Assembly: GCF_003479405.1 (NCBI RefSeq)
Contig: NZ_QUHB01000006.1
Span: 1 to 64,000, forward strand
Source of the DNA: Eubacterium sp. AF16-48
Lineage (GTDB): Bacteria; Bacillota; Clostridia; Lachnospirales; Lachnospiraceae
Direction: 5' to 3'
Length of the DNA: 64,000 bases
Part shown: positions 38,968 through 48,364 of the stretch, in pieces
How the letters are laid out: each line of letters opens with the position of its first letter
How positions within the stretch are numbered: the first letter of the stretch is position 1
Position numbers and translations under genes: made by a program
Notes under the pieces: generated by a model
What the model was told of the DNA's origin: nothing
The model's database searches: none
Seen by the model: the letters and a program-made list of their open reading frames with translations, nothing else

Positions 38968-39489
38968 TTAGTCTATGTAGTAAACATAATCTTCTTTTCT
39001 AGGTGCTGCCTCAGGTGCATCTCCCTTAATATAGCCTAAAACACAATGACCTATTCCTTCATAATCTCCTGTTATTCCAAGAGATTTAAGGATTTCTTTT
39101 CCTTCCTCACTTTCAAATTCTTCTTTTGCTCTGTGAATCCAACAACTTCCTAAACCTAAATTGTGAGCTTCAAGCATCATGTTTCCCATAACAAGACTTC
39201 CATCATAAAGATATGTATTCTTAGTTTTATCTGCCAAAACAATAAGCACTACCGGTGCTCCATAAAAAGGATCTGTGTCTGTTCCCATTATCTTTCCATT
39301 GATTTTAGATAATTTGTCCCTGACTTCCCTGTTAGTTACTGCAATTATAATAGGGGACTGATTTCCTCTTCCTGTAGCAGCATATGTTCCTGCTTCAATA
39401 ACCTTGTCAATTAATTCCTTTTCCACCATATCAGGCTTGTACGCCCTGATGCTTCTTCTTGTTTTAATTGTTTCTAATACTCTATCCAT
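38968..39489 (-). CDS. Nitroreductase family protein
   Basis: 173 residues. 'ETIKTRRSIRAYKPD' binds the FMN phosphate, and 'GSCWIHRAKEEF' and 'GHCVLGYIKGDAPE' match the NfsA/FRP superfamily. It is a flavin oxidoreductase using NAD(P)H on an unknown acceptor. I chose ATG 39489, five bases after GGAGG, because the ATG at 39501 overlaps the ribosome site. It is a single gene; its upstream DNA holds the unusual inverted repeat described separately. Confidence 0.88.
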   Translation of the reverse strand: MDRVLETIKTRRSIRAYKPDMVEKELIDKVIEAGTYAATGRGNQSPIIIAVTNREVRDKLSKINGKIMGTDTDPFYGAPVVLIVLADKTKNTYLYDGSLVMGNMMLEAHNLGLGSCWIHRAKEEFESEEGKEILKSLGITGDYEGIGHCVLGYIKGDAPEAAPRKEDYVYYID

Positions 39490-39506
39490 AATTACCTCCA
39501 TAAATA

Positions 39507-39651
39507 AATGGTTGTCATTTGGATTTGTTTAGAAAATACTTTGATACTATTGCCCTTAAATTTATTGACTATAATCTAAATTTAATAAAGTAATGTATCT
39601 TATTTGTATATTCTAAGCATACTTTTTAATTATTTTCCAATGACAACCATT
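39507..39651. repeat. 145-bp AT-rich segment with 15-bp terminal inverted repeats
   Basis: AATGGTTGTCATTTGG at 39507-39522 and CCAATGACAACCATT at 39637-39651 are complementary except for one extra T. The 114 bases between are strongly AT-rich and have no open frame. It separates clpB from the nitroreductase gene. It could be a small non-autonomous mobile element, or a large hairpin in the clpB 3' end. Confidence 0.45.
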
Positions 39652-39661
39652 GCTTTACATT

Positions 39662-42256
39662 TTATTTATTATTCTTTTCTACCTTAGCAGCTAACCTGTC
39701 ACCATCTACATAAAAGCATATTGTATCTCCCATATCAACGTTTCCTTCAAGAATAACCTTAGCAGCTATTGTTTCAACATTTTTCTGCAGGTATCTCTTA
39801 AGAGGTCTTGCGCCATAAACCGGATCATATCCGTTATCTGCCACAAACTTTTTGGCATCATCAGTAAGTGAAATCTTTAAATCCCTGTCTGCTAAACGCC
39901 TATTTACGTTAGCTACAATCAAATCAACAATTCCACCTATATTGTCCTTAGTAAGTGGCTTAAACATTACGATTTCGTCTAAACGGTTAAGAAACTCAGG
40001 TCTGAAATGATTTCTTAAATCGTTCATTACAAATTCCTGATTTTCCTTCTTTATGTTTCCGGCATCATCTATTCCCTCTAACAGATATGAAGAACCGATG
40101 TTTGATGTCATAATCAGGATAGTATTCTTAAAGTCAACTGTTCTTCCCTGAGAATCAGTTATTCGACCATCATCTAATACCTGAAGTAACACATTAAACA
40201 CATCAGGATGTGCCTTTTCTACCTCATCAAATAACACTACCGAATAGGGTTTTCTTCTTACTGCCTCTGTCAGCTGACCACCTTCATCGTATCCTACATA
40301 TCCCGGAGGTGCTCCTATAAGTCTTGACACGCTATATTTTTCCATGTACTCACTCATGTCAATTCTTACCATATTACTTTCATCATCAAACAGATTTTCT
40401 GCCAATGCCTTTGCCAGTTCTGTTTTACCTACACCTGTAGGTCCTAAGAACAGGAAAGAACCAATTGGTTTTCCGGGATCCTTAATTCCTGCTTTAGACC
40501 TGATTATTGCCTCAGTAATCTTCGTCACAGCTTCATCCTGACCGATAACCCTCTTATGAAGAGCCTCATCAAGATGTAATGTTTTATTTTTTTCTGTTTC
40601 AGTAAGTTTTGCCACCGGAATTCCTGTCCATCTGGAAATAATTCTGGCAATTTCCTCATCTGTAACACTTTCCCTTACTAATGACAAATCCTTATCCTTT
40701 ACATTTTGTTCTTCCACTCCAAGCTGTTTTTGAAGTTCAGGCAACTTTCCATATTGAAGTTCTGCTGCCTTATTCAAATCATATTCGCTTTGTGCCTTCT
40801 CAATTTCTTTCTTAACATTTTCAACCTGTTCACGAAGCTGCTGCAATCTGTTTACGGAATTTTTCTCATTTTCCCACTGTGCCTTTCTGTTATTAAATTC
40901 ATCACGGCTTTCAGCAAGTTCCTTCTGTAATTCCGCCAGTCTCTCTTTGCTTAAATTATCCGTTTCCTTCTTTAAGGCAGCTTCCTCGATTTCCATCTGC
41001 ATAACCTTACGTCTTAATTCATCAAGCTCCGTAGGCATGGAATCCATCTCGGTTTTAATAAGGGCACAAGCCTCATCTACTAAATCTATTGCCTTATCAG
41101 GAAGATATCTGTCTGTTATATATCTGTCTGATAAAACTGCTGCACTTACCAAAGCCCCATCCTGAATTTTAACTCCATGGAACACTTCATATCTTTCCTT
41201 AAGACCTCTTAGGATAGATATTGTATCTTCCACTGATGGCTCACTTACCATTACCGGCTGGAATCTTCTCTCTAACGCCTTATCCTTTTCAATATACTGT
41301 CTATACTCATCCAAGGTAGTTGCACCTATACAATGAAGTTCTCCTCTTGCTAACATAGGCTTTAGCATATTTCCTGCATCCATTGCCCCGTCTGTTTTTC
41401 CTGCGCCTACGATAGTATGAAGTTCATCAATAAATAAAATGATTTCTCCATTGCTGTTTTTTACATCTTCAAGTACAGCCTTTAACCTTTCCTCAAATTC
41501 ACCTCTGTACTTTGCACCTGCCACTAATGAACCAAGGTCAAGGGAGAATATCTTCTTATCCTTTAATCCCTCCGGAACATCACCTTTTACAATACGCTGT
41601 GCCAAACCCTCTACTGCTGCTGTTTTACCAACACCGGGTTCACCAATCAGCACCGGATTGTTTTTGGTTTTTCTTGACAAAATTCTTATAACATTTCTGA
41701 TTTCACTGTCTCGTCCAATAACAGGATCAAGCTTCTGATTTCTTGCTCTTTCCACTAAATCCTGACCGTATTTTGACAGTGCATCATAGGTACTCTCCGG
41801 ATTATCCGAAGTAACTCTTACATTACCTCTTACCTCTTCTAACACTCCTAAAAACTTTTCCCTTGTAATACCAAATTCTTTAAAAAGTTCCTCTATTTCC
41901 CTATTTGGTTTGTCAAGCATAGTGAGAAATAAATGTTCCACTGAAACATATTCATCTCCCATTCTCTTTGCTTCATCCTCTGCACTTATTAAAACATTAT
42001 TAAGAGCCTGGCTCATATACATATTGCCGCCCTGTACTTTAGGTCTTTTGGCTATATAATCCTCAACTCTGTTTTTAAAGTACTCCGGCTGTATTTCCAT
42101 CTTTTCTATTAACTTAATAATCAAACTGTCTTCTAAACTAACAAGCGCAAATAATAAATGTTCCTGATCAATTTCCTGATTTCCGTATTCTCCGGCTATC
42201 TTTTCACAATTTTGTATAGCCTCAACGGATTTTTGAGTAAATTTACTAATATTCAT
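39662..42256 (-). CDS. clpB: ATP-dependent disaggregase ClpB
   Basis: 864 residues. The Clp N-domain repeats (about 1-150) are followed by NBD1 with GEPGVGKTA (about 205), the coiled-coil M-domain (about 410-530) that distinguishes ClpB from ClpA/ClpC, and NBD2 with GPTGVGKTE (about 608). It unfolds and rescues aggregated proteins with DnaK. ATG follows AGGAGG. Its leader has two short hairpins. I saw no CIRCE or CtsR operator, so the heat-shock control is not visible here. Confidence 0.97.
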   Translation of the reverse strand: MNISKFTQKSVEAIQNCEKIAGEYGNQEIDQEHLLFALVSLEDSLIIKLIEKMEIQPEYFKNRVEDYIAKRPKVQGGNMYMSQALNNVLISAEDEAKRMGDEYVSVEHLFLTMLDKPNREIEELFKEFGITREKFLGVLEEVRGNVRVTSDNPESTYDALSKYGQDLVERARNQKLDPVIGRDSEIRNVIRILSRKTKNNPVLIGEPGVGKTAAVEGLAQRIVKGDVPEGLKDKKIFSLDLGSLVAGAKYRGEFEERLKAVLEDVKNSNGEIILFIDELHTIVGAGKTDGAMDAGNMLKPMLARGELHCIGATTLDEYRQYIEKDKALERRFQPVMVSEPSVEDTISILRGLKERYEVFHGVKIQDGALVSAAVLSDRYITDRYLPDKAIDLVDEACALIKTEMDSMPTELDELRRKVMQMEIEEAALKKETDNLSKERLAELQKELAESRDEFNNRKAQWENEKNSVNRLQQLREQVENVKKEIEKAQSEYDLNKAAELQYGKLPELQKQLGVEEQNVKDKDLSLVRESVTDEEIARIISRWTGIPVAKLTETEKNKTLHLDEALHKRVIGQDEAVTKITEAIIRSKAGIKDPGKPIGSFLFLGPTGVGKTELAKALAENLFDDESNMVRIDMSEYMEKYSVSRLIGAPPGYVGYDEGGQLTEAVRRKPYSVVLFDEVEKAHPDVFNVLLQVLDDGRITDSQGRTVDFKNTILIMTSNIGSSYLLEGIDDAGNIKKENQEFVMNDLRNHFRPEFLNRLDEIVMFKPLTKDNIGGIVDLIVANVNRRLADRDLKISLTDDAKKFVADNGYDPVYGARPLKRYLQKNVETIAAKVILEGNVDMGDTICFYVDGDRLAAKVEKNNK

Positions 42257-42299
42257 ATATTTCGCCTCCTGTCATAAAATCTATAGGATTCTTTCTACT

Positions 42300-42350
42300 A
42301 TGACATTTAATCTTCATAGTAAATCAGATGGGACATAAATCCCATCTGTC
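42300..42350 (-). other. Two adjacent hairpins in the clpB leader
   Basis: AGATGGGA-TTTATG-TCCCATCT (42327-42350) and TACTATG ... CATAGTA (just downstream in the transcript) on the minus strand. They could end the hisC transcript or shape the clpB 5' region. There is no good T-run. Confidence 0.3.
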
Positions 42351-42504
42351 ATCTCTTTCCTATGTATTTTATTCTACTCAGAAATTTTATATTTTTTTAT
42401 ATATAAAATTAACAATTTGTTACATTTTTATGTTAAATGTGTCCCTTATATATAATGCTAAATAACATCTTTACCATAGATTGAAAACATATCAGATATT
42501 TCCT

Positions 42505-43554
42505 TTATTCAACAATTTCCTTAAGAGCTTCGTATAATTTTTCCATCTCCTCATCTGTACCTATAGTAATTCTTAAATAATTATTTATCCTTGGCTTATT
42601 AAAATACCTTACATATATTTTTCTCTTCTTTAATTCCTCAAATATTTTCTCTGCCGGCACACTTTTGTGAGTTGCAAATAGAAAATTAGTCTTTGAGTCC
42701 GTAAAGGAAAATCCCAGTTTTTTAAGCGTATCCTTAGCTTTTTCACGGGTATTTACTACCTTTGATACAATTTCCTTAAAATACTTATCATCATTTATTG
42801 CAGCAGCCCCTGCATAAATAGACACATGATTCATTGTATATGAATTATATGAGAATTTAACGGCCTTAAGGGCGCTAATTAACGTTTTGCTGCCAATGGC
42901 ATATCCTATACGCATTCCTGCTAATGCGCGGGATTTAGAATAGGTTCTTACCACCAGAAGATTTTCGTATTTATTCACAAGACCAAGCACTGAAACATCT
43001 CCAAAATCAGCATAAGCTTCATCTATAATTACCACTGAATCCCTATTGTTCTTTATAATATATTCTATATCATCCAGCTGCATTTCCACTGCTGTAGGAG
43101 CATTGGGATTTGGAAAAATAATACCACCGTTTTCCACAAGATAATCTTCTTTTACAATTTCAAATTTCTCATTCAACGGTTTCATCTCATATTTTATTTT
43201 AAACAAATCTGCCCACACATCATAAAAGGAATATGTTATGTCAGGAAACAATATAGGCTTTTCTGAATTAAAAAATGTAAGAAAGCTCATTCCAATCACA
43301 TCATCTGAACCTACACCTACAAACACCTGATTAGAATCAACATTATAATATTTAGCGATGGCATCAGTTAAAACTGCTGCTTCCGGGTCAGGATAAAGCC
43401 TGTTTCTGTTATTTTCAACACTTCTTACAACCTCCTGTACCATGGGTGAAGGTGGATATGGACTCTCATTGGTATTAAGTTTAATTACATCCTTGTCCTT
43501 TGGCTGTTCTCCCGGCGTGTAGGGAGTAACCTTTCTTATATTATCCTGCCACAT
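42505..43554 (-). CDS. hisC: Histidinol-phosphate aminotransferase family protein
   Basis: 349 residues, fold-type I PLP enzyme. 'KLNTNESPYPPSP', 'GVGSDDVIGM', the PLP lysine region RTYSKSRALAGMRIG and 'NYLRITIGTDEE' are HisC hallmarks. It converts imidazole acetol phosphate and glutamate to histidinol phosphate, and many clostridial copies also serve aromatic amino acids. ATG (MWQDNIRKVTPY) follows GAGGAAGAG. It overlaps the vanZ-like gene by 14 bases and is last of a glmM-vanZ-hisC operon. No other his gene is nearby. Confidence 0.88.
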   Translation of the reverse strand: MWQDNIRKVTPYTPGEQPKDKDVIKLNTNESPYPPSPMVQEVVRSVENNRNRLYPDPEAAVLTDAIAKYYNVDSNQVFVGVGSDDVIGMSFLTFFNSEKPILFPDITYSFYDVWADLFKIKYEMKPLNEKFEIVKEDYLVENGGIIFPNPNAPTAVEMQLDDIEYIIKNNRDSVVIIDEAYADFGDVSVLGLVNKYENLLVVRTYSKSRALAGMRIGYAIGSKTLISALKAVKFSYNSYTMNHVSIYAGAAAINDDKYFKEIVSKVVNTREKAKDTLKKLGFSFTDSKTNFLFATHKSVPAEKIFEELKKRKIYVRYFNKPRINNYLRITIGTDEEMEKLYEALKEIVE

Positions 43555-44068
43555 TTTTTCTCTTCCTCCTGCAAATTAAAAACCATATTATTGTAACAAA
43601 AACCACTCCCATAAAGCAGCCTGTTGTATCAATGCAAACATCCATAACCTTAGGGCTTCTTCCATCCACAAAATTCTGGTGAACTTCATCGGAAGATGCA
43701 TACACCATACCTATAATGGTAGTTATTAAAATTACAATATATCTTTTTTTGTTTCGTATTTTTTCAAATGTCAACAAAAATATTGAAATAAGAACTCCTA
43801 AAATTCCATATTCTCCAAAATGTCCCGTTTTTCTCACAATGAAACTTACTGTATTAAAGTATTCTTCTTTGGCCTTAACATTCATATCCTCATAATCACT
43901 TTTTAAAATATGAACAACCTGAACTGTTATTTTATCACTAAGTGACTGAGACTGTTCTCCATTTTCGGCGGAAAAGCCAAATATGGTGCTCATCCACAAT
44001 GCTATAAGAGCAATAAGAATAACTCTTACTGCCCATAGCTTTATAAAATATCCTTTTTTGTATGTCAT
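43541..44068 (-). CDS. VanZ family membrane protein
   Basis: 175 residues, four membrane helices. 'WMSTIFGFSAENGEQSQSLS' and 'RKTGHFGEYGILGVL' then 'VYASSDEVHQNFVDGRSPKVMDVCIDTTG' are the family pattern. VanZ-like proteins contribute to low-level teicoplanin resistance or polysaccharide/phospholipid handling in other Firmicutes; the role here is unknown. Its start codon overlaps the glmM stop (TAATG-type coupling). Confidence 0.9.
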   Translation of the reverse strand: MTYKKGYFIKLWAVRVILIALIALWMSTIFGFSAENGEQSQSLSDKITVQVVHILKSDYEDMNVKAKEEYFNTVSFIVRKTGHFGEYGILGVLISIFLLTFEKIRNKKRYIVILITTIIGMVYASSDEVHQNFVDGRSPKVMDVCIDTTGCFMGVVFVTIIWFLICRRKRKNVAG

Positions 44069-45411
44069 TATACTGCGTAACCTTTTTTCTTAATTACATT
44101 AACAACCCTGTCAACACATTCCTCTGCTAACTGGTCTGTTTTTGCTTCAACCATAACACGGATAACCGGCTCTGTTCCGCTTTCCCTAATTAAGATTCTA
44201 CCATCATTTCCAAGCTGCTGTGCCACTTCATCTACTGCCTTTTGTACATCAGCATCATTTCTTGCCTCCGGCTTACTTGCGACCTTAACATTCTTAAGGC
44301 ACTGTGGATAAATAGTTACCGGATTAATAAGCTCTGACATTTTTCTCTTAGAAGAAATCATAACCTCCATCAACTTAATTGATGTAAGGATTCCATCGCC
44401 TGTTGTTGCATATTTACTGAAAATAATATGTCCTGATTCCTCTCCGCCTAAACGGTAATCATTCTTTCTCATACATTCATATACATATTTATCACCCACT
44501 GCTGTCTTCTCATATTTAATTCCAACAGCATCAAAGGCTTTATATAATCCTATATTTGACATTACTGTAGTAACTACAGTGTTGTTGTCAAGCTCTCCGT
44601 TTTGTTTTAAATACACACCACATACATATAAAATAAGGTCACCATTTACCACATTTCCCTGATCATCCACACAGAAACATCTGTCTGCATCCCCGTCATA
44701 GGCAAAACCAATATCTAACTTCTTTTCTTTTACAAATTTCTGTAATGCCTCAATGTGGGTAGAACCGCATCCCATATTAATATTTACACCGTTTGGTTCA
44801 TTATTAATAACATATGTATCTGCTCCTAATGCATCAAATACGCTTTTGGCTATAGTCCATGCACTACCGTTTGAACAATCAAGTCCGACCTTAATGTTTC
44901 TGAAGGAATTTTTTGCCAATGTCATAAGATATCCCATATATCTGTTTCTACCTGCAAAATAGTCAATGGTTCTTCCTATTTTATCCATGGTTGCATAAGG
45001 TATTGAGTCAAAGTCTGCATCAATGTATTTTTCAACTTCATCAATGAAATTCTGCTCCATTTTTTCGCCCTTTCCATTGATAAGTTTTATTCCATTATCA
45101 TAATAAGGGTTATGGCTGGCTGAAATCATAATTCCACAATCAAAATCTTCTGTTTTAACTATATATGATACACTTGGTGTTGTAGTTACATGAAGTAAAT
45201 ATACATCCGCACCTGTGGATGTAAGTCCTGCTGAAAGAGCATCCTCAAACATATAACTGCTTCTTCTTGTATCTTTTCCAATAGCTACGGAGCATTTATG
45301 AAATCTTCCGTAATACCATCCTATAAATCTTCCCACTTTAAAGGCATGCATAGCCGTTAAATTAACATTAGCCTCGCCTCTGAATCCATCTGTTCCAAAA
45401 TATTTTCCCAT
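44068..45411 (-). CDS. glmM: Phosphoglucosamine mutase
   Basis: 447 residues. The active-site serine lies in SASHNPYYDNG (near residue 100). The metal loop is DGDADR, and the sugar and phosphate loops are 'EESGH' and 'IRESGTEPVIRVM'. It converts glucosamine-6-phosphate to glucosamine-1-phosphate for UDP-GlcNAc and cell-wall synthesis. ATG follows GGAGG. First gene of an operon with vanZ and hisC. Confidence 0.95.
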   Translation of the reverse strand: MGKYFGTDGFRGEANVNLTAMHAFKVGRFIGWYYGRFHKCSVAIGKDTRRSSYMFEDALSAGLTSTGADVYLLHVTTTPSVSYIVKTEDFDCGIMISASHNPYYDNGIKLINGKGEKMEQNFIDEVEKYIDADFDSIPYATMDKIGRTIDYFAGRNRYMGYLMTLAKNSFRNIKVGLDCSNGSAWTIAKSVFDALGADTYVINNEPNGVNINMGCGSTHIEALQKFVKEKKLDIGFAYDGDADRCFCVDDQGNVVNGDLILYVCGVYLKQNGELDNNTVVTTVMSNIGLYKAFDAVGIKYEKTAVGDKYVYECMRKNDYRLGGEESGHIIFSKYATTGDGILTSIKLMEVMISSKRKMSELINPVTIYPQCLKNVKVASKPEARNDADVQKAVDEVAQQLGNDGRILIRESGTEPVIRVMVEAKTDQLAEECVDRVVNVIKKKGYAV

Positions 45412-45651
45412 TTTACGCCTCCATAATTAAAAATGGTTACATTGCTGATACTTAATAAGCACCAACATATAAATTTTCAAAGTGTCAAGTTTAAATGAAC
45501 ACTTTTTTAATTATATAATATCACAACGTTATTTACAATATTTTTATAACTATAAAAACCAATCCAAAACCAATGTAAAACCCTGTCATCATAAGGGAAG
45601 CAAGGTCAATAAAAGTCGATATGTTTTTTACACATTTATTACCTACAGTGT

Positions 45652-45657
45652 TATAAT
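45652..45657 (+). promoter_or_regulatory. -10 element of the small coiled-coil gene
   Basis: TATAAT about 45 bases upstream of the ATG. The best -35 (TTTACA, 45627-45632) is 19 bases away, which is a little long. The preceding 240 bases, up to glmM, hold AT-rich DNA and one short hairpin (AAAGTGT...ACACTTT near 45480-45508); I see no gene there. Confidence 0.4.
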
Positions 45658-45700
45658 TTACTATATTGAGAAAAATTTATGTTATGTGGGGGATTTTAAT

Positions 45701-45898
45701 ATGAATAACAGCGAGAGATCTCAATTATTACAAAATACAGAAATTCTGCTTACAGAAATTGAAGGACTAAAGAAACAGTTAAATTATGAAAAACAGCAAC
45801 GTAAACATTGGGAAGAGCTTGCCATGTTATTCCATGATGCCTTATGGAATGAACTAAAAGTCTCTAATCAAAATGCTTCCGTTGCTGCCAAATCATGA
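45701..45898 (+). CDS. Small coiled-coil protein of unknown function
   Basis: 65 residues starting MNNSERSQLLQN. It has a long charged helix with heptad-like leucines (residues about 8-50), an aromatic segment (HWEELAMLFHDALW) and a polar end. A strong site GTGGGGGAT precedes the ATG, and a promoter and a terminator bracket it, so I judge it real although short. An upstream in-frame ATG at 45482 would add 73 residues of non-coding character and I reject it. It points at the ABC exporter cassette. The function is unknown. Confidence 0.7.
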   Translation: MNNSERSQLLQNTEILLTEIEGLKKQLNYEKQQRKHWEELAMLFHDALWNELKVSNQNASVAAKS

Positions 45899-45913
45899 TT
45901 GTATTAAATTTAT

Positions 45914-45961
45914 GGCTGTTTTGTGTTAATCATTGTTTTTGTTAATACAAAACAGTCTTTT
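45914..45961. terminator. Convergent terminator between the coiled-coil gene and the ABC exporter gene
   Basis: GGCTGTTTTGTGTTAA and TTAATACAAAACAGTC pair (two G-U pairs) around a 12-base loop, followed by T-run on the plus strand. The minus-strand exporter gene ends inside the stem. Confidence 0.7.
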
Positions 45962-47635
45962 ATTGTCAATTACAAATTCCTTATCACACACCTCAAGAGC
46001 CGCCACCTTATGGGTAATTATTATACATGTCTTTTTATTAAGACCTTTAATCCTTTCAAGTACATGTTTTTCTGTTTTAGAATCCAGTGCCGAGGTAGCC
46101 TCATCTAACAGAAGAATTGGTGCCTTACTAAGAAGTGCCCTTGCTATTGCCAGTCTCTGGGCCTGACCTTCTGAAATGCCAAGTCCCTTTTCTCCTATAA
46201 CAGTGTCAAGCCCCTTTGGAAGGTTGCATACAAAATCATAAATATCACTAATCTCCAAAGCTTCCTTTATTTCTTTATCTGTAGCGTTAGGATTTATTAA
46301 CAGAATATTTTCTCTTAATGTCCCGCTAAAAAGGTAATTTCCCTGAGGTACATAAGAGAACAGGCATCTGGTATCCGGGCTTGCTTCTAAATACTTTCCA
46401 TTTTCTTCATATAACCTTATACTTCCCCTTTCAGGTTTAAAAACTCCTAAAAGCATCTTCATTAATGTACTTTTACCTATTCCCGAAATCCCCCTTATAG
46501 CCACAAACTCGCCCTTTAAAAATTCTGCGTTTCCATCCTCTAATACACTTTCCCTACCATAATTAAATTTAATATTTTTAAACTCAGCCAGTTTAAACTT
46601 GGAATAAAATTTATCTGCATCAACCTTAACCTGATTTTTTCTTTCAACATCAATATCTTCAATTTCCATAATTCTTTCTGCCGATGCTAAAATTGCATAG
46701 TATTGTGGAATAACCTTGGTTATGCTTACAAAAGGCGTCTGTATCTGGGAAATAAGCTGTAATACCGCAGTAAGGGTTCCATATGTCATAGCATTGGTAC
46801 ACACTTTAAGGGTGCACCAAATAAGAGCAAACAAATAACCCATATTAAAGGCAAATCCAAATCCTGCATTGGCAAAGATACTGATTTTTCTTCTTTTCAT
46901 CTTTGCATCATAATTTATTCTTTGCAGTTTGTCACCTTTGCGGCAAAACTCATCTTCAACTCCAAAGGTTTTTACCACCAGCATACTCTCAATTGCTTCC
47001 TGAAAAAATGACCTTACCCTGCCATCTGTTTCCTGAACTTCCTTGTGAAGACTCTTAAGCTTTGACCTGAATATTAATGTTATAAAGGAAATCACCACTC
47101 CTGCAATAATAAATAATGAGGTAAATTTCCAGTCAAACAGTACCAGTACAATAAAAGCTCCTGCAAACTGAGTAATAAAATATAATACGTTTGGCACTAT
47201 ATTGGTTATTCCGTCAGTTATTATCCTTATATCACTGGTAATGCGGTTCATTAATTCTCCACTGTGATACTTATTAATGCTGTTATATTTTTTTTCAAGT
47301 ATTTCTCCAAACAGCTTAGAACGCATTTGCATTTCCATTCCTGCCTGAACTTTTATGGATAAACTTTGTGCGTATATCCGCAAAAAAAGTCTGAATGCAA
47401 TAATTGCTAATATAACTATTCCATAAAAAATAATCTGATTTCTGTAATAAACAAAATCAGATTGTACCTTAGACACTGCTGCCTTTTGGGCTGCATCTAT
47501 GGCATACTTACTTACCAATGCCAATGCCGTAGATACTAATGCCAATACAATATTAGAAACACTTAAAATTAATATTTTAGGAATTTCTTTTTTCCCATTT
47601 TTAATTATCCATTTTAAACTCTTTGTATCTTTCAT
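45926..47635 (-). CDS. ABC exporter, membrane and ATPase domains fused
   Basis: 569 residues, MsbA/McjD-like half-transporter: six membrane helices (first near residues 15-40), then ATPase domain with Walker A GISGIGKST (near 385), signature ISEGQ (slightly divergent from LSGGQ) and DEATSALD. The first gene in its operon is an HprK-like kinase, followed by PqqD and a peptidase, so a peptide or modified-peptide substrate is suggested by context. Its ATG overlaps the peptidase stop as ATGA, so the two are translationally coupled. It has no peptidase C39 domain; the separate S26-type peptidase may do that job. Confidence 0.85.
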   Translation of the reverse strand: MKDTKSLKWIIKNGKKEIPKILILSVSNIVLALVSTALALVSKYAIDAAQKAAVSKVQSDFVYYRNQIIFYGIVILAIIAFRLFLRIYAQSLSIKVQAGMEMQMRSKLFGEILEKKYNSINKYHSGELMNRITSDIRIITDGITNIVPNVLYFITQFAGAFIVLVLFDWKFTSLFIIAGVVISFITLIFRSKLKSLHKEVQETDGRVRSFFQEAIESMLVVKTFGVEDEFCRKGDKLQRINYDAKMKRRKISIFANAGFGFAFNMGYLFALIWCTLKVCTNAMTYGTLTAVLQLISQIQTPFVSITKVIPQYYAILASAERIMEIEDIDVERKNQVKVDADKFYSKFKLAEFKNIKFNYGRESVLEDGNAEFLKGEFVAIRGISGIGKSTLMKMLLGVFKPERGSIRLYEENGKYLEASPDTRCLFSYVPQGNYLFSGTLRENILLINPNATDKEIKEALEISDIYDFVCNLPKGLDTVIGEKGLGISEGQAQRLAIARALLSKAPILLLDEATSALDSKTEKHVLERIKGLNKKTCIIITHKVAALEVCDKEFVIDNKRLFCINKNND

Positions 47636-48108
47636 CTAACTATTCCTAGAAGTTTTCTTTTTATTTTTCCTGCAATATGTCTTAATTTTCTAAGCCACTT
47701 TCTTATTTTAACTGTTTTACACCACACAATACAATAAAGCTTATATGACATTTCAGTTCCACTATATTCCTTACCTTTTCTTGAAAAGTGTTCCACAATT
47801 CCAATTATCTGTTCCTGAGTGATACCTTTTTCGTTGACAAACTGATTATCACCACGCATTGTGTAGGTTCCGTCTTTTGGTATATCAACAATTCTATGTA
47901 ATACATACTGCCCGTTATCCCTTACATAAAATGCAATGTCATATTTTTTTAATGGGAACAAGGGACTTTTCAGGGTGACACTATCCTTATTGTTTCTTAA
48001 GGTAGGAAGCATACTGTTTCCTTTAGGGGTAAATCTTACTGTTCCATTATAATTTAGCTGTTCTTTTATAAGGGGAACTATATCTTCTATTGACACAACC
48101 TTATTCAA
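47632..48108 (-). CDS. S24/S26-like peptidase (S26B Ser-His type)
   Basis: 158 residues. The serine lies in GNSMLPTL (S32) and the partner is H71 in VLHRIV, the Ser-His dyad of S26B (SipW/ER-type) signal peptidases rather than the Ser-Lys of the S26A type. There is no obvious N-terminal membrane helix; C-terminal part is basic. It probably cleaves a precursor handled by the downstream exporter. The start is TTG (48108) after GGAGAGGG, overlapping the upstream PqqD gene by eight bases; no in-frame ATG occurs before the catalytic serine. Confidence 0.8.
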   Translation of the reverse strand: MNKVVSIEDIVPLIKEQLNYNGTVRFTPKGNSMLPTLRNNKDSVTLKSPLFPLKKYDIAFYVRDNGQYVLHRIVDIPKDGTYTMRGDNQFVNEKGITQEQIIGIVEHFSRKGKEYSGTEMSYKLYCIVWCKTVKIRKWLRKLRHIAGKIKRKLLGIVR

Positions 48109-48364
48109 GTAAACCCTCTCCTTCTACCTTCTTAATAAAGTCATCCACATCCTTTTGGGCTATTTCCCATTCCACCTCATACTCACTAATTAAATCCTCT
48201 ATTAGCTGTTCCTTAGTAGTTCCATCTAACATCTTAGAAAAAATAAATGCTCCTGTTTCATTTAAACTCATCATTCCGTTAAAATCCAGTGTTGCCTGAC
48301 CGATTGGAACAACCACATTATTCCCTGCAACATTTCTAAGTAAAAAACCTTCTCTAATCTTCAT
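48101..48364 (-). CDS. PqqD-like protein (RiPP recognition element type)
   Basis: 87 residues matching PqqD: beta-hairpin start (REGFLLRNVAGNNVVVP), 'LNETGAFIFSKMLDGTTKEQ' and 'DDFIKKVEGEGLL'. PqqD-like domains bind leader peptides and present them to modifying enzymes in ribosomal peptide pathways. Its ATG follows GGAGAG and overlaps the last base of the HprK-like gene. Next to a kinase, peptidase and exporter it suggests a peptide-modification cassette. Confidence 0.88.
   Translation of the reverse strand: MKIREGFLLRNVAGNNVVVPIGQATLDFNGMMSLNETGAFIFSKMLDGTTKEQLIEDLISEYEVEWEIAQKDVDDFIKKVEGEGLLE

Noticed and set aside
42257..42504. CIRCE or CtsR operator before clpB
   Set aside because: I read both strands and found no TTAGCACTC-N9-GAGTGCTAA element or CtsR-type GGTCAAA repeat.
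45482..45700. Extended 138-residue version of the coiled-coil protein
   Set aside because: The added 73 residues contain AT-rich, low-information text over the promoter, and the ATG at 45701 has a far better ribosome site.
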